From GCA-020344555 sp964405925 (GTDB lineage Bacteria; Planctomycetota; Phycisphaerae; UBA1845), in assembly GCA_964405925.1 (NCBI GenBank), contig CAYOQG010000015.1, positions 1 to 35,464 on the forward strand: DNA of 35,464 bases, given 5' to 3'. How positions within the stretch are numbered: position 1 is the first letter of the stretch; the number at the start of each line of letters is the position of its first letter. Below the pieces are notes generated by a model. It was not told where the DNA came from. It searched no databases and saw nothing but the letters and a program-made list of their open reading frames with translations. Both the position numbers and the translations under genes were made by a program. Shown in pieces: positions 16,595-23,025 of the stretch.

Positions 16595-17674
16595 ATGAGC
16601 CGATCCTGCCTGTGCATCTGCGGGTCCGTTGTGGCGGCGCTCGCACTGTGCTCACTCGTGACCGCGGCTGAGCCACCACCTTCGGAGGCAGACAAGCCCG
16701 TTGTTACAGAGCCGGTCGGAGTTGAGAAGCTCAAGGTACAAGCTGATTTGCTCAAGCCGCTGGTCCAGACCTCGCTTGGACGGGAGTTCCTTGACGCAGT
16801 TAAGTCGCTACCCCGAGTCGATGCACGGACTCTCTATCGAAACCGCGAGAAGCGACAGTGCTTCAGCGCCGCGGCTGCAGCCAAACTCACCCAGGCTGAG
16901 CGCGGTGCCCTCACCGAGATCTCCGCTGACGAAGGGTTCTACTACTTTACCGCGTATGGATCGCCGCTGGTCTACGTCCGCGTCCTCGAGCTCGCAGCGA
17001 AATCCGGCATGCAGGACTTGGCAGGCAAGCGGGTGATGGACTTCGGGTACGGCAGCATCGGGCAGCTTCGGCTGATGGCTTCGCTCGGGGCCCAAGCGGT
17101 CGGATTGGATCCTTCTGAAGTGCTCAGGGAACTTTATAGTCAGCCTTCGGATCAGGGTGCGGTGCCACTCGCGGCGAGCGCCACGGCGACAGCCACGGCA
17201 GGACGAAGGCCCGGCCGTGTCACCCTCGTGCATCAGCACTGGCCTGCTGAAAAGGAAGCTGTCGAGGCCGTCGCCGGCGGGTACGATCTGATCACGTCGA
17301 AGAACACACTGAAGAACGGCTACCTGCATCCGGCCAGGCCAGTCGATAAGCAGATGCTCCTCCATCTGGGCGTTTCGGACGCCGAGTTCGTCAGCGCGTT
17401 GTTTGAGGCCTTGAAGCCAGGCGGGCTGGTCGTGATCTACAACTTGTCCCCGGCACCCGCCCGCGAAAACGAGCCTTATATACCTTGGGCCGATGGGCGC
17501 TGCCCGTTTCCACGTGAAATGTGGGAGCGGACCGGCTTCGAGCTGATCGCCTTTGACGTGACGGATGATACCACCGCCCATGCGATCTTCGCAGCTCTCG
17601 GCTATCCGACCAAAACCGACGACGGGCGACAGGACCTGTTCTCTCACTACACGATCGCCCGCAGGCCACAGTAA
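16595..17674 (+). CDS. Exported SAM-dependent methyltransferase-like protein
   Basis: The 359-residue protein begins with a clear signal peptide ('CGSVVAALALCSLVTAAE', cleavage near residue 25). A Rossmann methyltransferase core starts near 148: 'KRVMDFGYGSIGQLRLMASLGAQAVGLD' is motif I with the acidic residue at the end of strand 2, then 'YDLITSKNTLKNGY' and 'LKPGGLVVIYNLSP'. Between motif I and the later strands is an Ala/Thr-rich insert near residues 190-205. Methyltransferases are normally cytoplasmic because SAM is, so an exported one is unusual. Either it has another role outside, or the hydrophobic start is a membrane anchor. No strong Shine-Dalgarno is visible. Acceptor unknown. Confidence 0.78.
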   Translation: MSRSCLCICGSVVAALALCSLVTAAEPPPSEADKPVVTEPVGVEKLKVQADLLKPLVQTSLGREFLDAVKSLPRVDARTLYRNREKRQCFSAAAAAKLTQAERGALTEISADEGFYYFTAYGSPLVYVRVLELAAKSGMQDLAGKRVMDFGYGSIGQLRLMASLGAQAVGLDPSEVLRELYSQPSDQGAVPLAASATATATAGRRPGRVTLVHQHWPAEKEAVEAVAGGYDLITSKNTLKNGYLHPARPVDKQMLLHLGVSDAEFVSALFEALKPGGLVVIYNLSPAPARENEPYIPWADGRCPFPREMWERTGFELIAFDVTDDTTAHAIFAALGYPTKTDDGRQDLFSHYTIARRPQ

Positions 17675-18012
17675 CCAATCCTGTTCGCCACAGTCCTGGC
17701 AGCACTCCCGGCCACACCGGGAAAGGATCACGTGGTATACTGTGGGCGCTCGACAGTGCGTGAGCGTTGGTCCCATACCGCGTGCTCGGCCGCGTGACGC
17801 TTGTGCCTATCCTGCCAGGACCTTGGCTCTTACCAGTGTAAACGCGCCGTCCATGCCGCGTGTCCGGTGGTTTGCCGTGGGCGACTGACCTGGGAGTTTG
17901 TTTTGTCGCCGGCGTCCCCACAGCCGTCCCCCGCCCCAGGGGACGGGGCATCCGCAAAGCAACGATCCCGAAGCGCCGACCCACGTCGAACCAACGCAAC
18001 CGACTCGCCCAC
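17675..18012. other. Intergenic region with a short hairpin and one REP-like palindrome
   Basis: No coding frame is supported. TCCCGG-CCACA-CCGGGA (17706-17722) just past the methyltransferase stop could aid termination but has no T-run. Confidence 0.4.
17923..17949. repeat. REP-like palindrome D
   Basis: CCGTCCCC and GGGGACGG form a perfect 8-bp stem around a 7-nt loop. The core matches palindrome B at 14557-14598. Confidence 0.5.
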
Positions 18013-18183
18013 CTAGCGGGGTCCGCGAAGGATCAGCTTGCGGTTCAAAAAGCACCTCTCGAGCGTCTTGACTCTCTTAATGAACGTCGTGTCACGCCTG
18101 TGCGCCTCAAGGAACCAACGCGCCTGCGTAGAACCACATCCGTGCTGCCTCAATACGTGAAGATAGCCAATGATCCGGGCCAT
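18013..18183 (-). CDS. Small conserved-looking protein, copy 1 (unknown function)
   Basis: The 56-residue product beginning 'MARIIGYLHVL' aligns without gaps to the product at 19474-19704. Shared residues include 'STQARWFLEAHRRDTTF' against 'SKQARGFLEAHKDDTTF' and 'RCFLNRKLI' against 'RCFLNRDLI'. DNA identity is roughly two-thirds, with many differences at third positions, which suggests that both copies were held as coding sequence. No Shine-Dalgarno is visible and the copy ends early, so it may be decaying. I do not recognise the family. The open frame extends upstream to 18306, but the similarity begins at the ATG at 18183. Confidence 0.5.
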   Translation of the reverse strand: MARIIGYLHVLRQHGCGSTQARWFLEAHRRDTTFIKRVKTLERCFLNRKLILRGPR

Positions 18184-18341
18184 TTCTGTACACACTGAAC
18201 CCGACAATACTTTTCGAAGGCCCGCCAGAGCCTCCGTCCACTCATATAAGGGAGCAGCAGACGCCCTCTGCGCACGAGGATTCGGTGAGAACTCGTCCGT
18301 ATGCACTCCAAAAGCCAGAAAAGAGGCACTTTATGTTCTTC

Positions 18342-18369
18342 TTGCATCATTCACCCCTGTTTGTAAAAT
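18342..18369 (+). promoter_or_regulatory. Possible promoter for the membrane protein / sigma factor pair
   Basis: TTGCAT (18342-18347) and TAAAAT (18364-18369) are separated by 16 bp in a locally AT-richer stretch, ending 31 nt before the ATG at 18401. The fit is good for an otherwise GC-rich region. Confidence 0.45.
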
Positions 18370-18400
18370 TACAGCCCGGGGTGGAACGAGCACGGACACA

Positions 18401-18904
18401 ATGGAAAGCTGGTTCGTTATAACTGGGTACGGCTTCGGAGGTATCTTCTGCGGAGCAATCATTGCGTGGCTAATGTTTCCGGTCCTCTGGCAACGTGAGA
18501 ATCTTGCGGCCCGCTCTCAGGCCATCCGAGAGATCATCAGCTTTGTCGTGTTCGGGAGCGGGATTGGTGGCGGGTTCGCGTTCAAGTGGGTCTACGGACC
18601 CAACGCCCAGACGCTTTGGGCGAGTCATCTTATAGGACTCGCGGTTGCTTTTCTTGGAGTAATCATCTTCTTGATTCGCCACAATCGCATGTTTGCGTCA
18701 AGAGTCCGCCGCCTGCCGCCGAATCAGCTCAGACCGCTTCAAATCCTCCTCTTCAATGGGCCGAATCAAGATAATGGGCAGTCAATCCGACGAATAGAGG
18801 CAGCGTTGGACGCCTTGGCAGACGAAACCTCTACCGCACTTGACGATGTGGAAGGATTGAACGAAAAGAAAGAGGATGATTCTGCCTCACCCGCCTCTGA
18901 TTAG
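18401..18904 (+). CDS. Small membrane protein with three predicted helices (unknown)
   Basis: The 167-residue product starts 'MESWFVITGYGFGGIFCG'. It has hydrophobic segments near residues 4-28, 48-66 and 78-95 ('LIGLAVAFLGVIIFLI'). A cytoplasmic-looking tail of about 70 residues ends in a very acidic Lys/Asp/Ser stretch. The ATG at 18401 is chosen because the first helix begins there and a promoter-like sequence lies just upstream; earlier in-frame starts would include non-coding-looking sequence. I recognise no family. The sigma-factor-like gene begins 14 bp after its stop, suggesting an operon and possibly membrane-linked control of the regulator. Confidence 0.6.
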   Translation: MESWFVITGYGFGGIFCGAIIAWLMFPVLWQRENLAARSQAIREIISFVVFGSGIGGGFAFKWVYGPNAQTLWASHLIGLAVAFLGVIIFLIRHNRMFASRVRRLPPNQLRPLQILLFNGPNQDNGQSIRRIEAALDALADETSTALDDVEGLNEKKEDDSASPASD

Positions 18905-18918
18905 GTCTCTGACCTTCG

Positions 18919-19470
18919 ATGAATCAGGGAACACAGCGAGATAGCTGGCCACCTCAAGAACCTGACCGTTTTCTTCGCTCCGAGTGGTTCCTGAATCTCC
19001 TGACAGGCCTCGCCGAAGGGTTGAGCGAGGACTACGGAGCGCCAGGGGCGGTGGCAACCGTGCTTGATTGGCTCGACCGAAAGGCGGACGGGCGGTTCTT
19101 CCAGCGATTCGAAACCCCGGCGCAGTTCGTAAGCTACCTCCACGTGGCCCTGAAGCGTGAGGCTCGGCGCGCAGAAGCCCGATGGCGCAGGGAACAAAGG
19201 TTAACACGCGCGCATATCGAACCCGACACGTTCCCCGTCGACGCGCCGACCGCAGCGGAAGAGCTAGAGCAGCGAGAGTTCGAGGAAGCACTCGCAAGGA
19301 CACTCTCAGGACTATCTGAGGAGGAACTGGTGCTAATTCATTCAATGCTCACATCCGCGTCGAATCGGGACGGCGCGAGAAAGATGAGATTACCCGAGAG
19401 TACGTATCGGAAGCGCCTCAACAAGCTGTTGGAGCGTCTGCTCGATAAGCTGAGTGGATTCGGCGACTAG
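18919..19470 (+). CDS. Sigma-70/ECF-like regulator
   Basis: The 183-residue product looks like a divergent ECF-type sigma factor. An N-terminal helical half contains 'FFQRFETPAQFVSYLHVALKREARRAEARWRREQR', similar to the region 2 pattern in which helices 2.2-2.4 end in a basic stretch. After an acidic linker, 'LARTLSGLSEEELVLIHSML' and 'ARKMRLPESTYRKRLNKLLERLLDKL' form a region-4-like helix-turn-helix. The usual 'GxSxxEIA' is replaced by 'MRLPESTYRKR'. No Shine-Dalgarno is evident, so translation may be coupled to the membrane protein ending 14 bp upstream. Alternative: an HTH regulator unrelated to sigma factors. Confidence 0.62.
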   Translation: MNQGTQRDSWPPQEPDRFLRSEWFLNLLTGLAEGLSEDYGAPGAVATVLDWLDRKADGRFFQRFETPAQFVSYLHVALKREARRAEARWRREQRLTRAHIEPDTFPVDAPTAAEELEQREFEEALARTLSGLSEEELVLIHSMLTSASNRDGARKMRLPESTYRKRLNKLLERLLDKLSGFGD

Positions 19471-19473
19471 TTG

Positions 19474-19704
19474 CTATAGAGGTTCAGTTGGTGCCTTCGG
19501 CGCCGGCTCGCGTACCGCCGGAGCACCTGTTCCCTTCTCACCAACGATCAAATCGCGGTTCAAGAAACACCTGTTGAGGACTCCCGCTCTCCTGAGGAAC
19601 GTCGTGTCGTCCTTGTGTGCTTCAAGGAATCCGCGGGCCTGCTTGGACCCGACACCGTGCAGCTGCAAAACATCCGCATACTCAACAATAAGAGCCATGC
19701 TCAT
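19474..19704 (-). CDS. Small conserved-looking protein, copy 2 (unknown function)
   Basis: The 76-residue product ('MSMALIVEYADVLQLHGVGS...') has AGGAG upstream of the ATG at 19704 (a second ATG lies at 19698), so it is the better-formed of the two copies. The conserved part holds 'KQARGFLEAHKDDTTFLRRA' and 'LNRCFLNRDLI', followed by a Pro/Ala/Glu tail missing from copy 1. It converges tail to tail with the sigma-like gene, whose stop is 4 nt away. The two copies flank the membrane-protein/sigma pair in the same orientation. Function unknown. Confidence 0.6.
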   Translation of the reverse strand: MSMALIVEYADVLQLHGVGSKQARGFLEAHKDDTTFLRRAGVLNRCFLNRDLIVGEKGTGAPAVREPAPKAPTEPL

Positions 19705-19932
19705 GCCTCTCCTGTCTTGTCGCGCGCCCACGCCTCCCCGCCTAACAGGACTCCCTGCCGTACATCTTCAGAAGGGCGCTCATACAGCAGTTGCGCACCA
19801 AATGTGCGGATTTTTCTCAAAAATGAGATTTAATCGGACGTACTGCAGCGATACTAAGCGCATCCCGGATTATTCAAAGTCTCTCCACCCATCCGGACCC
19901 CATTTGCCCACGGTGTACACCGCTCCCACGTG
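19705..19932. other. Short intergenic region, nothing recognised
   Basis: An AT-richer patch near 19800-19880 gives no promoter or gene that I can support. Confidence 0.4.
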
Positions 19933-21072
19933 TCAGCGTGATCGTGGTGCACGCCCCGCGTTGCCCCTGGGTGGCGTCCCGTCGACACCCTCGGTATCCA
20001 CATGCACCCAACCTAACGCGCGGGAAAGGCCCTGCAGAGTTCCTTGGAGCGCCCCGGGTAGCATGACTTGGATCGCACCGGGTGCGGCTTCGATCGTCGC
20101 TGGGGTGTGGGCGATGAGTTCGCCGTCAGCCCATAGCTCGACGGGCCTGTCTGCGTCGATTTGCAGGTGCCGCGTTCGGATGAACCGCGTCTCGGGCAGT
20201 GACTCGTGCCGGCCAGCCAAGACCGTCGGAACGAGGGTGAACGCACGCAACCGGGAAACGTGCCTGATCACACACAGGTCGAGCTGACCATCCGTTGGCA
20301 CGGCATCGGGTGCTATAGGAATGGCACCGCCGTATGAAGATGTATTCGCACTTGACGCAATGAACACGGGGTGTTCGATGGTTCCGAAATCCCCCGCGAT
20401 CCGCAGTGTCCGTGGCTGATAGCGGGCGAGGACCCGGAGAGCACCATAAAGATAGGCTAGCGTGCCAGTCAATGGCATCCGCATCGAGTCCACAAAACTG
20501 GTGACTTCCGCGTCGATGCCGACGGTAGCCACGGTGCAGAAGTACCGGTCGTTGACCTTGCCCAGATCGACCGGACCGGGCTTGCCGTTCACGAGCGTGT
20601 CCACGACGGCCTCGGGTTTCGCAGAGATGCCCAGCGCTCGAGCAAAATCGTTGCAGCGACCAGCCGGTGCGAGACCCATCACGGGCCCCGCATCGTCGCC
20701 ACAACACTCTTCGGAATCTGGAAGCGACACGACCTTGTCATCCCCCCTTGCCAAGGGGGGAAGGAGAGAGGTCGAGCAACGCATGGGACCCGAACGTGCT
20801 CGAGCCGAATTAGGTATGGAGGCCACAGCATTGGCAACTTCTTGAATGGTCCCGTCGCCCCCACAGGCCACGATGCAATGATCCAACTGCGAGCGATCGG
20901 CGATCGCTTCTCTCGTGATCCGTTCCGCATCGCCTTGTCGTGACGTTTGCCGGACGGTAACGTCGACGCCGCATGCCCGGAGACGCTCAGCGACAGCCGT
21001 CGCGGTTCGATGACCGCGGCCTCGACCGGAGACCGGATTAACGATGATCAAGATGGATCGCTTATCCAACAT
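19933..21072 (-). CDS. Diacylglycerol kinase / YegS-like lipid kinase with in-frame insert
   Basis: The 379-residue protein belongs to the DAGK catalytic family (YegS, DgkB, LCB5), which phosphorylates lipid hydroxyls at the inner membrane face. Motifs: 'IIVNPVSGRGRG' (9-20), 'ACGGDGTIQEVANAV' (69-83), 'GLAPAGRCNDFARALG' (133-148; normally G-P-x-G-T-x-N-D, so 'GRC' is variant), 'GIDAEV' and a late 'IDADRPVELWADGE'. Between 'VASIP' and 'VMGLAP' there are about 40 extra residues (88-130, encoded at 20683-20811) where relatives have fewer than 10. The insert contains a perfect 9-bp-arm palindrome. The ATG at 21072 lies 1 nt past the upstream gene's stop, so it is the last gene of the lipid operon. 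Confidence 0.86.
   Translation of the reverse strand: MLDKRSILIIVNPVSGRGRGHRTATAVAERLRACGVDVTVRQTSRQGDAERITREAIADRSQLDHCIVACGGDGTIQEVANAVASIPNSARARSGPMRCSTSLLPPLARGDDKVVSLPDSEECCGDDAGPVMGLAPAGRCNDFARALGISAKPEAVVDTLVNGKPGPVDLGKVNDRYFCTVATVGIDAEVTSFVDSMRMPLTGTLAYLYGALRVLARYQPRTLRIAGDFGTIEHPVFIASSANTSSYGGAIPIAPDAVPTDGQLDLCVIRHVSRLRAFTLVPTVLAGRHESLPETRFIRTRHLQIDADRPVELWADGELIAHTPATIEAAPGAIQVMLPGALQGTLQGLSRALGWVHVDTEGVDGTPPRGNAGRAPRSR
20742..20760. repeat. REP-like palindrome C inside the lipid kinase gene
   Basis: CCCCCCTTG-C-CAAGGGGGG is a perfect palindrome with 9-bp arms, with an outer CGACCT/AGGTCG pairing near 20731 and 20768. It lies in the middle of the in-frame insert of the lipid kinase. 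The TTGCCAAGGGG...GAGAGG half resembles palindrome A at 14143-14187. Confidence 0.7.
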
Positions 21073-21073
21073 C

Positions 21074-22309
21074 TCATCCCGGATTGACCGCAAAGACCGT
21101 CTTTGTGGTTTTACTCTTGCCGGTGTTTAGGGCAGCCGAAAAGGCTGCACGGTAGTCGGTAAGTTCATACGGTGCACCCACGACCGCTGCAAGCTCGGGA
21201 CCCCACGTTCGCATCAGGTCGAGCGCGATGTCGAAGGTTTCGCGCGACCCACCCGCCCATCGTTCCGGCCCGTAGGCGTACGCAGCGTGGATCGTGAGCT
21301 CCTTGTACCAAAGTGGTGTCCAATCCACACCCCTTGGGATGCCGGGCATGCCGACCAGCACGACCGTCCCCGCACTCCTGGTAAAACGGAGCGTATCGTC
21401 AATCGTCTGCGACGATGCCACGCAGTCGAAGGTCACATCCGCACCGCCGATCACGGCGGGCTTGCCGAGCTCCGGGTCGAACGCCTCCGCATCCAGGACC
21501 TTGACCCAGGCGGCGTACCGGCTCCTGGTCGAGCCATGCAGTGTCAGGATATCGTCAGCGCCAAGACGGACGGCGTGTTCGCGCTGGTGATCGTGCTTGG
21601 CCACGGCCACGATCCGGGCCCGGCAACCGGTGGCCCGAAGGGCTGCAATGGTCAGCAACCCTATGGCTCCACATCCGATGACCAGGGCTGTCTGCCGATG
21701 GGCAAGCGACGTTCGAAGCACGCCATGCAGTGCACAGGCAAACGGTTCCACCAAGACAGCCGCAGTGTCATCCACATCCTCGGGAACTACATACACTTGA
21801 GAGCGATGTGCGACCAGGTTCTCGCCAAACCCACCCCCCGTATCACGACAGTACCCGGTCTGGATCCCCGCGGAAATATCACCACGTGTCACGTTGCAGC
21901 ATAACGCATCACGACCACTCCGGCAAGCATCACACAATGGATCAATGCCGCGCACACGGCACCCCAACGCCGGATGCAACACCACTCGGTCGCCCTCTCT
22001 AAGCCCGCCAGCTCCGTTGCCCACTTCGACGATCGTGCCCACCAGCTCGTGGCCCAAAACGAAAGGCATAGAGGTAATTGGCGCGAAGTATGGGCTTCCC
22101 GACCCCCGCAGGGTAGCCAGGTCCGATCCGCAAACCCCGGTCAGTCGAGGGGCAATGCGAACCCATTGCTCAGTGGGCAGCATCGGATCTGGCACGTCCC
22201 GCAGAGACACAGGTGAGACACTGCTCGTATATAGCCACCGGGCACGGGGACCAATCCACCGCAAGAGCGCGTAACGGGGGATACTCTGTCGGTATAGGAG
22301 GGCCTTCAT
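21074..22309 (-). CDS. Zinc-dependent medium-chain alcohol dehydrogenase
   Basis: The 411-residue protein has the medium-chain dehydrogenase layout. The catalytic-zinc Cys is in 'LTGVCGSDLATL', 'VLGHELVGTIVEVG' holds the His-Glu pair, and a structural-zinc cluster follows ('DPLCDACRSGRDALCCN' plus an earlier Cys). 'VEPFACALHGVL' and the nucleotide loop 'ALVIGCGAIGLLTIAAL' come next. It would interconvert an alcohol and an aldehyde or ketone with NAD(P). In this operon a fatty alcohol/aldehyde or a glycerol-type intermediate is likely, but that is inference. The ATG at 22309 overlaps the upstream HAD gene stop by 4 nt; the longer in-frame start at 22360 is not needed. Confidence 0.9.
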   Translation of the reverse strand: MKALLYRQSIPRYALLRWIGPRARWLYTSSVSPVSLRDVPDPMLPTEQWVRIAPRLTGVCGSDLATLRGSGSPYFAPITSMPFVLGHELVGTIVEVGNGAGGLREGDRVVLHPALGCRVRGIDPLCDACRSGRDALCCNVTRGDISAGIQTGYCRDTGGGFGENLVAHRSQVYVVPEDVDDTAAVLVEPFACALHGVLRTSLAHRQTALVIGCGAIGLLTIAALRATGCRARIVAVAKHDHQREHAVRLGADDILTLHGSTRSRYAAWVKVLDAEAFDPELGKPAVIGGADVTFDCVASSQTIDDTLRFTRSAGTVVLVGMPGIPRGVDWTPLWYKELTIHAAYAYGPERWAGGSRETFDIALDLMRTWGPELAAVVGAPYELTDYRAAFSAALNTGKSKTTKTVFAVNPG

Positions 22310-23025
22310 CGGGCATCGCCCTCGCGTAACGCGGGAAGTGTCCAATGGTGCACAGGCCAACCCCGCGTCTTCGCCACATCACCGAGTGCTTTGTCAGGGT
22401 TGACCACATGCGGAGACCCCACAGCCTCCAGCATGGGCAGATCGGCGATGGCGTCGCCATACGCATGCGATTGGGAAAGATCGATGCCGTGGGCGCGGGC
22501 GAATTCGAGGACCCGCCTGGCTTTTTCCTGCTGGCCGATCGGCAGACCGTCCAGTTCGCCGGTGAAACGGCCGTCCACTTCCACCAATGATGACGCGATC
22601 ACCGCATCTGCCCCAAGATCCCTCGCCAACGGGGTCATGATAAAGTCCACCGAGCCCGTCACCAGGACGACCTGTCGGCCTGCACGGCGATGCTCCTCCA
22701 CACAGGCTTTTACTTGTTCATATTGGCGAGGCTTGATGACAGAGCCATGACAGTCTTCTGCCCACGCTTCGATCGCAGTTGCTGGCAACCCCCGGTAACT
22801 TCGATAGAAGGCAACGTTGAATCGGCTGCGGTCGATCTTGTCGAGGACCAGAAAATAGACGCATTTCAGCAGGAACGCCCCATACCATAACTCTCGCCGA
22901 AGACCCGAAAGCTGCCGGCGACGAAAATAGACGTAGTAGTGAACGATGGTCGACCGGATCAGCGTCCCGTCCACGTCGAAAAAAAACGACCCTGCATATT
23001 CCACTCTGGGCGCGTCAGACGTCAC
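22306..23025 (-). CDS. HAD-superfamily subfamily IB phosphatase
   Basis: The 239-residue protein shows all HAD motifs: 'FFFDVDGTLI' (nucleophile Asp near residue 17), 'VLVTGSVDFI' (motif II Ser/Thr), and 'SHAYGDAIADLPMLEAVG' (motif IV acidic pair). The cap and 'HGSVIKPRQYEQV' region fit the IB/CicA-type branch, whose members often sit beside or are fused to PlsC acyltransferases. A phosphate ester of a lipid intermediate is the likely substrate. It overlaps both neighbours by 4 nt (ATGA), so it is translationally coupled inside the lipid operon. Confidence 0.9.
   Translation of the reverse strand: MTSDAPRVEYAGSFFFDVDGTLIRSTIVHYYVYFRRRQLSGLRRELWYGAFLLKCVYFLVLDKIDRSRFNVAFYRSYRGLPATAIEAWAEDCHGSVIKPRQYEQVKACVEEHRRAGRQVVLVTGSVDFIMTPLARDLGADAVIASSLVEVDGRFTGELDGLPIGQQEKARRVLEFARAHGIDLSQSHAYGDAIADLPMLEAVGSPHVVNPDKALGDVAKTRGWPVHHWTLPALREGDAR

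Noticed and set aside
17391..17999. Minus-strand open frame over the methyltransferase end
   Set aside because: Antisense to a gene with clear methyltransferase motifs; Arg/Pro/Ser-rich translation with no recognisable pattern.
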